This document shows positions 35,406 through 45,900 of a stretch of 64,000 bases of DNA, one piece after another; positions within the stretch are counted from its first letter, which is position 1, and each line of letters opens with the position of its first letter. The notes beneath the pieces were generated by a model. That model did no database searches. It was not told the DNA's origin and worked only from the letters and a program-made list of their open reading frames with translations. This DNA comes from Salinibacter grassmerensis (GTDB lineage Bacteria; Bacteroidota; Rhodothermia; Rhodothermales; Salinibacteraceae). Location: positions 100,606-164,605 of the forward strand of contig NZ_CAMTTF010000006.1 in NCBI RefSeq assembly GCF_947077765.1, read 5' to 3'. Both the position numbers and the translations under genes were made by a program.

Positions 35406-38400
35406 CTACCCTGGTTGACGCAGGCTTTCTCCAGCCTCCGACAGAATATTCATCACCTCTCGAGAGTCCCTGTCGGCCGCTATCTGAATCGGAGTTTTAC
35501 CATTGGCTCCGGTGGCACCCGTGTCAGCCCCGGCCTCTATCAGGATCTCCGCCACCTCCAGAGAACCAAAAGCAGCTGCGCCATGTAACGGCGTTGTTCT
35601 GAGTTGTCCGCCGGTGGCGTCTGCGTCAGCCCCCGCCTCTAATAGAATGCGGGCCACTTCCGGTGAGCCCTCCGTTGCTGCATAGTGCAGCGGCGTGCTA
35701 CCGGTGTAGTAGTGGCCAGCGTTCGGGTCAGCTCCGGCCTCCAATAGGATGTGGGCCACTTCTGGCAAGTTTTCCCTTGCTGCATCGTGCAGCGGTGTCA
35801 CCATCTGATCTTCATTGATGGTACCCGTATCAGCCCCAGCTTCCAGCAGGACCTCTGCTACCTCTGGAGAGTCGCTGGCAGCCGCGTGGTGAAGTGGCGT
35901 GTGACCATTGTCACAGGTGGCGCCTAAGTCAGTCCCAGCCGCTAATAGAATGCGAGCCACTTCTGGTAAGTCTTCCTTTGCTGCATGGTGTAGCGGTGTT
36001 TTACCGTGATCATCGGTGGCACCTGGGTCGGTACCAGCTTCCAGTAAAACCTCCGCTATCTCTGGAAAACCTTCCCGTGCTGCAGTGTGCAGCGGTGTCT
36101 CGTCAGGATAGTTGGTGGCATTTGTGTCAGCCCCAGCCTCCAGTAAGATTTCTATCATATCTGTGAAGCCACCATGGGCTGCAATATGCAAGGGCGTAGC
36201 GCCGAATCCACCGAAAGCGCTCGCATCAGCCCCAGCCTTGAGGAGGGCCCTTGTTACCTCCGTGGAACCGTTAGCGGCCGCGTGGTGAAGCGGTGCCGAG
36301 CAAGAAACTACGTCGACAGCGCTTATGTCAGCCCCAGCCTCCAGCAGGACCTCTACCACCTCTGGAGAGTCGCTGGCAGCCGCGTAGTGGAGTGGCGTGT
36401 GGCCATTGTCATCGGTAGCGCTCAAGTCAGCCCCGGACTCCAGCAGAACCTCCGTCGCCTCCGGGGAACCACTAACAGCCGCGTAGTGCAGCGGTGTTCG
36501 GCCACAGCAATTGATGGTGCCTAAGTCAGCCCCAGCTTCTAGCAGGGCCTCAGCTGTTTCTGGGGAACTGCTAGCTGCCGCATAGTGCAGTGGCGTGTGG
36601 CCATCATTATCGGTGGCCTCCAGGGAGGGCTCAGTCTTTAACAGGACCTCCATCGCTTCCAGAGAGCCCGTATAGGTTTTATGTGGTGGCGTCGTTCCAC
36701 CGAGAGCTTTGGTGGCACCCATATTAGCTTCGGCCTCCGGCAGGGCCTCTGCTACCTCTGGAGAACTGGTAGCGGCCGCATAGTGCAATGGCGCTCGACC
36801 ATCGTCATCGGTGTCACTTACACCGGCCCCATCTCGTAACAGGACTGCTGTCACCTCCGGAGACCCATCCCATACTGCGTGGTGTAGCGATGTTTTGCCA
36901 AAGTCGTCGGTGGCACCTGTGTCGGCCCCAGCTTCCAGCAGAGCTTCAGCTACCTTTGGAGAGTTCTCATAACCTGCATAGTGCAGTGGCGTTTTGCTGA
37001 GGTCGTCGGTAACGCTCATGTCGGCCCCAGCCTCCAGCAGAACCTCTACTGCTTCCAGTGAGCCATCGGCAGCTGCGTAGTGCAGCGGCGTGCGGCCGCT
37101 GCAATCGGTAGCCTCCGAGACGGCACCAGCCTCTAGCAGAACCTCCACTACCCTCGGGGAGCCGTGGACTATACTTCTTTCACCCAACGCCGGAGCACCG
37201 AAAAGGTCGTTGAATGAAAGTCCGTCGTTTTCAGCCTTCAACGGGGCCTTTGCCTCCTTCAAAGAGCTGCTGGCAGCTGCGTGGTGCAGTGGCACTCGAC
37301 CGTCGCCGTCGGTAGCACTCGTGCTAGCCTCAGCCCCCAGTAGAGTGCGAGCCAACTTCAGAGAGCCCTCTCGTGCTGCACGATGAAGCAGCATCTCGCC
37401 GTGAAGGTCAGCGGCATCTGCATCGGCCCCACCCTCCAGCAGAACCTTCGCTACCTCTGAGAAACCACCAGTAGTCACGTAGTGGAGTGGTGTTTCGCCG
37501 TGATCATCGGTGGCATCCGGGTCAGCCCCAGCCTCCAGCAGGACCTCCGCTGCCTCCGGAGAATCCGCCCCTGCTGCACGGTGCAGTGGCGTTCTGCCGT
37601 GGTCATCGGTGGCACTCGTGTCAGCCCCAGCCTCCAGCAGGACCTCCGCTGCCTCCGGAGAATCCTCCTCTGCTGCACGGTGCAGCGGCGTTTCGCCATA
37701 TTCATTGTTGGCACCCATGTCGGCCCCACGCTCCAGCAGGACCTCCGCTGCCCTCGGAGAATCCTCCTCTGCTGCACAGTGCAGCGGCGTTTCGCCATAT
37801 TCATTGGTGGCATCCACGTCAGCCCCATGCTCCAGCAGAACTTCTAGCACTTCTGGAGAGTCGTAACTCAATGCAGGGAGCAGCAGCGTTCTGTCACAGT
37901 AGCCGGTGGCATCCGCGTCGGCCCTGGCCTTTAGCAGGATCTCCGCTACCTCTGGAGAACCAAAAGCAGCTGCACTGTCCAGTGGCGTTCTGCCGCGGTG
38001 ACTGGTGGCACCTATGTCAGCCCCAGCCTCTATCAGGATCTCCGCCACCTCCAGAGAACCAAGAGCAGCTGCGCCATGTAATGGCGTCATCCTGGGGTTT
38101 CCGCCAGTGGCGTCTGCGTCAGCCCCTGCCTCTAATAGAATGCGGGCCACTTCCGGTGAGCCCTCCGTTGCTGCATCGTACAGCGGCGTGCCGAATTCGT
38201 CGGTGGCACCTACGTCAGCCCCAGCCTCCAGCAGGACCTCCGCTGCCTCTGGAGAGTCCTCTTCTGCTGCACGGTGCAGTGGCATTCTGCCGAAGGTGTC
38301 GGTGGCACCTATGTCAGCCCCGGCCTCCACCAGGACCTCCGCTGCCTCCGGAGAATTCTCCCCTGCTGCACGGTGCAGCGGCGTTCTGCCGCGGTGACTG

Positions 38401-40316
38401 GTGGCACCTATGTCAGCCCCAGCCTCCAGCAGGACCTCCGCTGCCCTCGGAGAATCCTCCTCTGCTGCACGGTGCAGCGGCGTTTCGCCATATTCATTGG
38501 TGGCATCCACGTCAGCCCCATGCTCCAGCAGAACTTCTAGCACCTCCAAAAGACTGGCGCCAGCCGCGCGATACAGCAGTGTTGCTCCATCGTCCCTGAC
38601 ACCGTCTGAATTAGCTCTGGCTTCCTGCAAGACCTCTGCTACCTCTGGAGAATCCTCCTCTGCTGCACAGTACAGCGGCGTTCTGCCGGAGTTATCGGTG
38701 GCACCTATGTCAGCCCCAGCCTCCAGTAGGACCTCCGCTGCCTCTGGAGAATCCTCCTCTGCTGCACAGTACAGCGGCGTTCTGCCGAAGTCGTCGGTGG
38801 CACCTATGTCAGCCCCGGCCTCCACCAGGACCTCCGCTGCCTCCGGAGAATCCTTCTTTGCCGCGAGGTGCAGCGGCGTTCTGCTACGGTGACCGGTGGC
38901 ACCTATGTCAGCCCCGGCCTCCACCAGGACCTCCGCTACCTCTGGAGAATCCTCCTCTGCTGCACGGTGCAGCGGCGTTCTGCCGAAGTCGTCGGTGGCA
39001 CCTATGTCAGCCCCGGCCTCCACCAGGACCTCCGCTGCCTCTGGAGAATCCTCCCCTGCTGCACGGTGCAGCGGCGTTCTGCTGCGGTGACCGGTGGCAT
39101 CCGGGTCAGCCTCAGCCTCCATCAGGACCTCCGCTGCCCCCGGAGAGTCCTCCTCTGCTGCATTGTGCAGCGGCGTTCTGCCGCGGTGGCGGGTGGTGGT
39201 ATTCGGGTCAGTCCCGGCCTCCAGCAGGACCTCTGCTGCCTCTGGAGAATCCTCCCGTGCCGCAAGGCGCAGCGGCTTGTGGCCGTATTTAGCAGGTGCG
39301 TCAACCCCAGGCTTCAATAGAACCTCTGCTACCTCTGGAGAGTCCCATTGGGCTGCCAGGTCCAGCGGCGTTCTGCCGGAGTCATCAGTGTCATCCGGAT
39401 CGGCTCCAGCTTCCAGCAGGACCTCCGCCGCCTCTGGTAAGCCTACCCATGCCGCCAGGTGCAGTGGCGTTCTGCCGTAGTCGTCAGTGTTATCCGGGTC
39501 AGCCCCATCCTCCACCAAGAGCTTCGTCACCTTCGGAAAGTTACCAACGATCGCACAGTGCAACGGTGCGCTGCCATTTTTGTCACCGGCATCCAGCAGA
39601 GACGGATAAAACTCACCGGTCTGCTCAGCCTCGAGAAGAACCTTTGCCACTTCCAGAGAGCCGTTTTGTACTGCATGATGAAGAGGCGTTTTACCATTTG
39701 CATCAGTTATCACCGGGATAGCCCCATACTCAAGAAATAGCTCCACTATATCGGTGGCACCGTGGAAAGCCGCATCATGCAGTGGTATGCTATCGCGAGA
39801 ATTGAAGTCTGCTGGGCTGACTCCTCCGGTTTCCAGTAGGATTTCTGCCACCTGCGGGGAAGCACAGAAGATCGCGTGATGTAATGGGGTGTCACCGCAG
39901 TTGTCAGTAGCTTCTGGGTTGGCTCCAGCCTCCAACAAGACTTGTGCGACCTCGGGGAGCGACTCTTTAGCTGTCTGTCGCAGCAGCGTGCCTTGTTGTT
40001 CGTTGCTCAAACTTCTGACCTTCCTTTTCAGAACTCCCCTCGTCCTGGTATTTTTCTTCCGAAGGGATCCCTCTATGAACTGAAGATTCTCTTCCTTCAG
40101 AGCTCGTATCATTCGCTGCTTCAAGGCTTCGTCCACCTGCTGGGGTGCCACCTCCTTGGGAGCCCTGTTGGTCGAATTCGACGAAGTTATTCGTATCGTG
40201 AAGCTCATTCTGCAGTCGGGGCAGGTCAGGCTTCTCCCGCCATCGTTGACGAAACGAACGAGGGACTCGAATTCATAGGTCACTTCGGTTCCGCAAGAAG
40301 AGCACAAGAAGTACAT
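35406..40316 (-). CDS. Giant ankyrin-repeat protein with N-terminal zinc ribbon
   Basis: About 1636 residues from ATG 40316 (MYFLCSSCGTEVTYEFESLV); the ATG at 40373 would add 19 residues before the ribbon. Residues 1-45 form a zinc ribbon (CSSCG … CPDCR), 60-130 a basic linker, then about 45 ankyrin repeats of 33 residues (TPLHRAAEEDSPEVAEVLLE, AGADIGATDDFGR type). Many repeats are nearly identical at DNA level (99-bp units), so the number of repeats should change quickly. Ankyrin arrays bind proteins; the ribbon may bind nucleic acid or form the effector end. No enzyme domain is visible. It faces the NACHT gene tail to tail and is near a recombinase and the cold-shock giant, so it likely belongs to an accessory or conflict island. 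Confidence 0.9.
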   Translation of the reverse strand: MYFLCSSCGTEVTYEFESLVRFVNDGGRSLTCPDCRMSFTIRITSSNSTNRAPKEVAPQQVDEALKQRMIRALKEENLQFIEGSLRKKNTRTRGVLKRKVRSLSNEQQGTLLRQTAKESLPEVAQVLLEAGANPEATDNCGDTPLHHAIFCASPQVAEILLETGGVSPADFNSRDSIPLHDAAFHGATDIVELFLEYGAIPVITDANGKTPLHHAVQNGSLEVAKVLLEAEQTGEFYPSLLDAGDKNGSAPLHCAIVGNFPKVTKLLVEDGADPDNTDDYGRTPLHLAAWVGLPEAAEVLLEAGADPDDTDDSGRTPLDLAAQWDSPEVAEVLLKPGVDAPAKYGHKPLRLAAREDSPEAAEVLLEAGTDPNTTTRHRGRTPLHNAAEEDSPGAAEVLMEAEADPDATGHRSRTPLHRAAGEDSPEAAEVLVEAGADIGATDDFGRTPLHRAAEEDSPEVAEVLVEAGADIGATGHRSRTPLHLAAKKDSPEAAEVLVEAGADIGATDDFGRTPLYCAAEEDSPEAAEVLLEAGADIGATDNSGRTPLYCAAEEDSPEVAEVLQEARANSDGVRDDGATLLYRAAGASLLEVLEVLLEHGADVDATNEYGETPLHRAAEEDSPRAAEVLLEAGADIGATSHRGRTPLHRAAGENSPEAAEVLVEAGADIGATDTFGRMPLHRAAEEDSPEAAEVLLEAGADVGATDEFGTPLYDAATEGSPEVARILLEAGADADATGGNPRMTPLHGAAALGSLEVAEILIEAGADIGATSHRGRTPLDSAAAFGSPEVAEILLKARADADATGYCDRTLLLPALSYDSPEVLEVLLEHGADVDATNEYGETPLHCAAEEDSPRAAEVLLERGADMGANNEYGETPLHRAAEEDSPEAAEVLLEAGADTSATDDHGRTPLHRAAGADSPEAAEVLLEAGADPDATDDHGETPLHYVTTGGFSEVAKVLLEGGADADAADLHGEMLLHRAAREGSLKLARTLLGAEASTSATDGDGRVPLHHAAASSSLKEAKAPLKAENDGLSFNDLFGAPALGERSIVHGSPRVVEVLLEAGAVSEATDCSGRTPLHYAAADGSLEAVEVLLEAGADMSVTDDLSKTPLHYAGYENSPKVAEALLEAGADTGATDDFGKTSLHHAVWDGSPEVTAVLLRDGAGVSDTDDDGRAPLHYAAATSSPEVAEALPEAEANMGATKALGGTTPPHKTYTGSLEAMEVLLKTEPSLEATDNDGHTPLHYAAASSSPETAEALLEAGADLGTINCCGRTPLHYAAVSGSPEATEVLLESGADLSATDDNGHTPLHYAAASDSPEVVEVLLEAGADISAVDVVSCSAPLHHAAANGSTEVTRALLKAGADASAFGGFGATPLHIAAHGGFTDMIEILLEAGADTNATNYPDETPLHTAAREGFPEIAEVLLEAGTDPGATDDHGKTPLHHAAKEDLPEVARILLAAGTDLGATCDNGHTPLHHAAASDSPEVAEVLLEAGADTGTINEDQMVTPLHDAARENLPEVAHILLEAGADPNAGHYYTGSTPLHYAATEGSPEVARILLEAGADADATGGQLRTTPLHGAAAFGSLEVAEILIEAGADTGATGANGKTPIQIAADRDSREVMNILSEAGESLRQPG

Positions 40317-41130
40317 GATCAGTGAATGCGAAACGTTGAAGTCTTTAGGAATGGTACAAGGAATGACTCTCAACTCGTCTGCCTTGAGAACAAGTTCCGG
40401 CTTTTACTGACTCGGCAGAGTTCTTGGGAGTTGCGGTCACTTTTTCCCTAAAATGACAATAAAATAAAGCTTGAAATTGTATTATGTATTGTATTTCGAG
40501 TAAATGTATATATAAATCCGAGCAATATGATGGGCGAAGTGCATGTAAATTGAATCGCCAGATGAACCGTCCACTCCGGCCTGAGACCTTTCTGAGTGCA
40601 AGCACTTCAGTTGCTTTGGATCACCTTCTGTTACGGCTGCTGCCGTTTTCAGAAGTACGCTACTCCCACATTGCTTTATTCAAAGCAGACGTTTCTATTA
40701 CAGATCAGTTAGGGTGTCAAGCCGGGATTTGAGGAAAACCGCGTTTCGCGCTGGCACCGATCCGGATTGCTGACCGTTTGATGAAAAACGATAGGACGAA
40801 GAATTGCAGGACAGAGGACGATAAAAATCGGCTACGTCCAAAACTCCCTCATTGGCGCAAAATATTTGTGCTCCAATAGCGACCGTCAAAGTCCAAGCAG
40901 TTATCGCTTCCAGAGGGAAGCCTCTGCAGTCAAACCCCACTTCTGACGTCCCTCAGGTTGATCTGCCCCACTACCTCTCTCCATCGAAGCTCTTCACTAC
41001 CACAAGAGAAAAGGGGCAATCGAAGACTCCCTGTGACCATCAGGTGCTGTCACTTCGAGGTCATCAAGACGGTCAAGTGATTCATCAGTTCTGTCTGCCT
41101 CAAGCATATCCCAAGCTTCAGGAAAAGGAA
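40317..41130. promoter_or_regulatory. AT-rich spacer upstream of the giant ankyrin gene
   Basis: About 800 bases. 40430-40570 is strongly A+T-rich (ttgaaattgtattatgtatt, aatgtatatataaatcc) and is likely promoter DNA. No gene is supported. Confidence 0.45.
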
Positions 41131-42120
41131 TCAAAGCCCAAGCTGCCCGCTCGAGGATTTCTCCAGAGCCTTGTGCACGCGCTGGTACCCGTAGAAGGTA
41201 GACGGGTCCTCGTGCCGGCTCTGCGAGCGGATCGTCCCGTCTGGTACGTCGTTGATCGTGGCCTGCGTGATGTGGCCGGCGCGAAGAGAGTGGCCGGTCG
41301 GGGAGACCGAAAGCCCCGCGGCCTCGGCCCCGTGCTGGACGATCCGGTGGACCGTCTGAGGGCTGATCCGGTCCATGATCGACCCGCTCCAGTGCACGCC
41401 CCGAAACACCGCACCCTCGTCGATTCCAGACGTAGCGATCCACCGGTCTAGGGCCCGGCACGGGCAGTACTCGCTTCCGGCCCGCAGAATCCCTACGTAC
41501 TGGCCGCTTCCAGGCTGGTCGGTCTTGCTCTCCGGAACGAGCAGCGCGTACCCGTCGTCGCGGTCGGTGAGGTGCCCGGCGTCGACCGACGCGATTTCCG
41601 ACCGCCGCAGGGCTCCGGCGTACCCGAGCAAAATGATTGCCACGTCACGGCGGGCTCGGATCCGGTCTGCCTCCGAGCTTTCGACCGAGCGGAGAGCATC
41701 TACGATGTCCTGGACGTGGCGGGTGAGAAGCGGTGGGGCTTCCTTGGTGGTGTGATCGGATTCTCTTTGGATGCCGGACATCAGCCCCTCGATTTCTTTG
41801 GACTAGGTGGGGCTGTCCGCTCCGCTTTCGTCGTGGAGATGCTGGATTGCGGAAAGCCGGACTTGAAGCGTCGTCGGGGCGTGGGAACCGGACCGGTCCG
41901 AGAGGTAGAGCGCGACCGTTTCTTTGGAGGCCGGCAGCGGGTCTCGGCCGTGCTCTTTGCAGAACCGAAGGAAGTCGCGCCACCCGGAGGCGTAGGCCTT
42001 CCGGGTGTTTTCCGAGAGGCGCTTCTCAAAGAGCTCTTGCGCGCGGTCGGCGAGCTCTCGCTCGCGGCCGGTGAGAAAACCGTCTTCACCGGAACCGCCC
42101 CGAGATCCTAGGTCGCTCAT
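41131..42120 (-). pseudogene. Second tyrosine recombinase, interrupted by an in-frame TAG
   Basis: A 5' piece (42120 to 41803) reads ENTRKAYASGWRDFLRFCKE, the SAM-like core-binding domain, and stops at TAG (41803-41805) after HDESGADSPT. The same frame goes on with SKEIEGLMSGIQ and contains a complete catalytic domain: GALRRSE (Arg), GHSLRAG (His-x-x-Arg), SRHEDPSTFY (His) and the nucleophile Tyr in STFYGYQRV, ending QLGL. If the TAG were CAG (Gln) a 329-residue recombinase would result. There are no other lesions, so the mutation could be recent or read through. It lies 75 bases from a dif-like 11-6-11 site at 42195. Confidence 0.85.
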
Positions 42121-42194
42121 TGGCAGGTTGCCCGTGGCAGGCGAAGGGACTTACGGGGAAACCAACGCCCTGACAAGATGGAGAAATCCGGCCG

Positions 42195-42226
42195 TGATTA
42201 CAAATAATCGTCTTTATCCGTAATCA
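42195..42226. other. dif-like 11-6-11 site upstream of the recombinase
   Basis: ATTACAAATAA, a 6-base spacer tcgtct, then TTATCCGTAAT. Arms match at 9 of 11 positions, the inner ATAA…TTAT is that of XerCD dif sites, and outer tg…ca extends the dyad. Its position suggests a recombinase crossover site. Confidence 0.5.
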
Positions 42227-42561
42227 TAAGACAGCCTCTTGCGGCCCGACGGGTTTTGGAAGAGAGCAGTTCTAATTAAGGCAGCCCTCAGGGACGCACC
42301 TCTGACGCCTACTACTTTGAGGCCTGACGGGTGCCAGTCTCTCATTGATCTAGCTGAAAGACGGCTCGATCGGCTTTCAGCCTCTTGCTCGAGGGCCGAG
42401 ACCTCCTGCTTCAGCGCTGAGACGTCCTCCACTCGGTCCGAGTGGCCGCGCTCGTAAGCCCGGTCGATTCGTCCTCTCAGCGCGAGCCACGCGAGCCCAC
42501 CACCCAGGAGTACAGAACCGAGCACAAGGTCAAAAGCGGAGGCAGACGTACTGGTCGGCAC
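42214..42561 (-). CDS. Possible rmuC N-terminal fragment or small membrane coiled-coil protein
   Basis: 115 residues from GTG 42561. One membrane segment (FDLVLGSVLLGGGLAWLALR), then a charged coiled coil (RAYERGHSDRVEDVSALKQE, VSALEQEAESRSSRL), like the beginning of RmuC recombination-limiting proteins. After SARSM the sequence is not RmuC-like, and the frame ends within the dif-like site. It may be a truncated gene cut by integration, or a genuine small protein. Confidence 0.4.
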   Translation of the reverse strand: MPTSTSASAFDLVLGSVLLGGGLAWLALRGRIDRAYERGHSDRVEDVSALKQEVSALEQEAESRSSRLSARSMRDWHPSGLKVVGVRGASLRAALIRTALFQNPSGRKRLSYDYG

Positions 42562-42946
42562 ATGTCGGTTCAGACGGGTTTGGATTCAAAGAAGGGTTAG
42601 GAAGACTGCCCAACTGCACTAAAGTCTCACGACACCTGTGACGCAGCAGCAAGGAAGGTAGAGCACGGGGCCCAGAGTCTCAGGTAGGCGGTAACCTGAA
42701 AGTTCAGGGCGGTCGAGCGTGCTGAATAGCCTTCTCGCAGAGGTTGACAAGGTCTCCTCACTGGTCTGAGGCACCGGACCTTTTCAGATGCACGATGATA
42801 ACTTTGGGCGAGCCAGCACAATATGGAGTCAGGTGACTGCTCTTCTCTCGCGACTTGAAAATCAAACTGTTTGACTGCCTGCCAAAAGTTCATTTCTTCG
42901 GAGACTCTCAGCTGATCACGCCTCAGAATAAACTCGACGTGGACAC
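42562..42946. other. Spacer before the cold-shock giant
   Basis: About 385 bases; no gene. Probably contains the promoter, not recognised. Confidence 0.4.
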
Positions 42947-45900
42947 ATGACTTCAGGGCAAGGTCGAATTGGACGTGTCAAGTTCTACGACCCGAGTAAA
43001 GATTTCGGGTTCGTGGAGGAGATCACAGAGCCAGGTAGAAAGGATGTTTATTTCAACCGGAAGGCCATTGAGCTGAGTCTGCCAATAGAAGATGAGCTCG
43101 TCTTTTTTGACTCGGAGACGGCCAGGGAATCTGAGTCGCGGCGAGCAACCGAAGTCCACCTGCTCACCGAAGCACCTCGTGACAACACGGCTCTGCGTGA
43201 AATCGCCGAGTCGATTCCCAATGAGGAAGCACGCAGTGAGGTGTTGGAGGTCATCCACAGCGGGCCATCAGTAACTCAGGCCGGACCTATCGATCGGCTG
43301 TGGATGGTGGGGAAAGTTAAATTCTTCGATTCTGACAAAGGATATGGCTTCACTCGTCCATTGCGAAAGAGAGATGTTGGCGGAGAAGATGTTTTCGTTC
43401 ACCAGAGCCGAGTACTTCCTCGCAGGCTGAATGATGGAGATTGGGTTGCCTTCCGTCCCATTCCTTCCGAATCGGAGGATGGGTCTGTCGAAGCAGCTTA
43501 CGCCCACCGACTAGAAAACTTCTCAGGCAATCCCAGTGTAGTCCGAGAGCTTCTGGCAGAGGATGCGGTAGCCCCAGGAGAGACTGTACCGCACCTTCAC
43601 AATATTGCCTTGAATGTGCTTGGGGCAGAGGAACTTCAAAAGTACGCTGAACTGGTGCTTTCGAAAATAGAAGGTAAAAGTGCTCCCTTATCTCACGACT
43701 ACGTGTCTGCGCTTGGGAGACGGCTCGAAAATGCTGCTGATGACAAAAAAGAAAAGGAAAGCCTAACTGGTTTCGTCAGAGAGAGAGTAGGGCAGATAGC
43801 CGAGAAGAATCGGTTCTCTTCAGAGGGGCGGACAATTCTTTTTACAGAAGGACTCGCCCCGTTGCCTTCTCCTGAGATCCTCGCGGAGACATCCGGAGGT
43901 TATCTGAAGGAAATCGCGAAGGAGGTGTCTGAACCCGAACTCAGAAAGTATGCAGACGAAACGTTCAATCTGGTTCTCTCAGGTGACAGGCCGCCGAGTG
44001 AGAATCGCCGTCATTTCGAATATCTGCATCGACTTCTCGAGAACGCCTGTGTTGACGATACGGCCGTCCGGGAACTAGAGGATCAGTTGCAAGAAGTGGT
44101 TTCGGCCGGACTTGACCAGGGTGCGCTTCGCCTGTTGGATGTGGCAGGTCTTTGGAGAAGGGAGGCTCTCGACAACATCCGCCCAGAAGTGTTGGCGGAA
44201 GCGCTGGAAAACGTGGACTCAGAAGACATCACGTCATATCTCAAGCGTCTTGATATTCATAAGCTTGCGCAAGTCGCGGAGAAGAGGACTGAGAGCCTGA
44301 TCGCTGAAGATCAGGGCCATGGTCGCCTTGATGGGATTACGAGTTGGAGAAGAAGCCTTCAGAGTCTTGAACAGATTGGGCACGACTCCTCTCAGAAATC
44401 ACAACCAGACCAGAAAGAACCGTCGGAAGGATTTGATGAGAGAGAAGCCCCACTTCGAGTCACCGTCTCCGCTTTGCGAGAAGAGTGCACTGCATGGGAG
44501 CTAACGCACCTGTATGCTCGTGGGCTCGTGGACGATTTTCCTAGCTCGTGGGTCAAGAGAAATCTGGACGATCTTTCGAGGAGTGTCACTGGCAATATTT
44601 TGAACCGTGAGACGACAAGCGTTGAGCTACGGACTGGAATACTCAGAACTGTCATAGAGAATCTGACCGAGGATGAAGAGACGGCTGGTGCGCAGTGGGC
44701 TGCTGAGCAGATTCAGAGCCACCTTACCGGAAAGAAAAAGGAAAACGTCCTAGAGCATCTTGCACGGTCACTCAAGCCTGAGGCTCAGTCTTGCCTGTAT
44801 GCCCGTGGGCTGCTAGACGACCTTCCGAGCAGCTGGGTGAAGGAAAACCTGGATGATCTGCCTGAAAGCGTCGTCGAAGATATCCTATGCCGCGAGTCGA
44901 CCAGCGCGGCACTTCGGGCTGGAATCCTGCGGATGTCGATAGAGAAGATTTCTGAGGATGAGGAAATAGTTGATGCAAGGTGGACTGCGAGACAGATCCA
45001 GAACCATCTTGCTGGAAAGAAGCAAAGAAGTGTGTCGGAGCATCTCGCGCGATCGATTGGGCCTGAAGTTCACCTCGAGATCTGGAGGGACGAGATGATC
45101 GACGTTCTCCCAGAACAGGCCCTCGATCAGCACTTCGAAGACGCCTCCAAGGAGGATATCACCCGGGCGGCCACGTGGTCTCAGGACGGAATACTGCCCG
45201 AAAGCGAGCTTGCTGAGCGACTAGACCGGTACCTGAAGGGTATTCCTGATTGTGTAGACCCAGACGTGTACCCTCCGATCAAAGAAGCTGTGCGGCAGCT
45301 AGGACTGCTGGGGGAAGACCCTGAAGATAGCCTCGAAGACTGCGCGCCTGCAGTCCATGATATGGCGAAGTTAGCGCTCTGGAATGAAGGAAATGCCGAT
45401 CCGCCCGACCCGAAGACAATTCAGAATGTCTTCGTTGCTTTGGTCCCAGAAGAACAGGTCCGTGCACTTCGTTGGCTCTTTCACCTCCACGCGAAGGGAA
45501 AGGTCTCCCTCGATATCAAAACGCTCAGTCAACTTTCGCGAGTTGGCCCAGAAAGCTTATCTGGCAGAAGACTTCGAACGGACCAGCTAATCGCAGCCCT
45601 AACTCCAGAGATCGCAATAAAAACCCTTCAGAAAATCGACGTGGAGGGGCAAGTATTACTGGAGGGAGAGCTTTTGAAGATACTCCTGCAATCTGCAAAC
45701 AGAAGAGAGGAAGAACTTGCGCTTCAGGGCTTGTTTAGCAAGTGCAATGGGAGAACTGAGATGAAATTTGCGGCGGGACGCACGTCCTACTCTAATCAGA
45801 ATTCAAGTGGACCGGAAGAGAAAAAGATAATAGAGAAAGAGGCTGGAGGAGTAAGTTACTTCGAAGTCCAGTTCAGATACGACGAGAATCTCATCGACGC

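Noticed and set aside
35500..39740. Long open frames on the plus strand opposite the giant ankyrin gene
   Set aside because: Antisense shadows produced by the repeated coding units; Pro/Ala/Ser-rich and without domains.
35406..40316. Regular spaced repeats that could be mistaken for a CRISPR array
   Set aside because: Units are 99 bp, coding, in one frame and give ankyrin repeats.
2419..42120. Genetic code change or amber recoding because several genes have in-frame TAG
   Set aside because: The other intact genes use TAG rarely inside, other stops (TAA, TGA) and frameshifts are found in the same modules, and several intact neighbours end with TAG.
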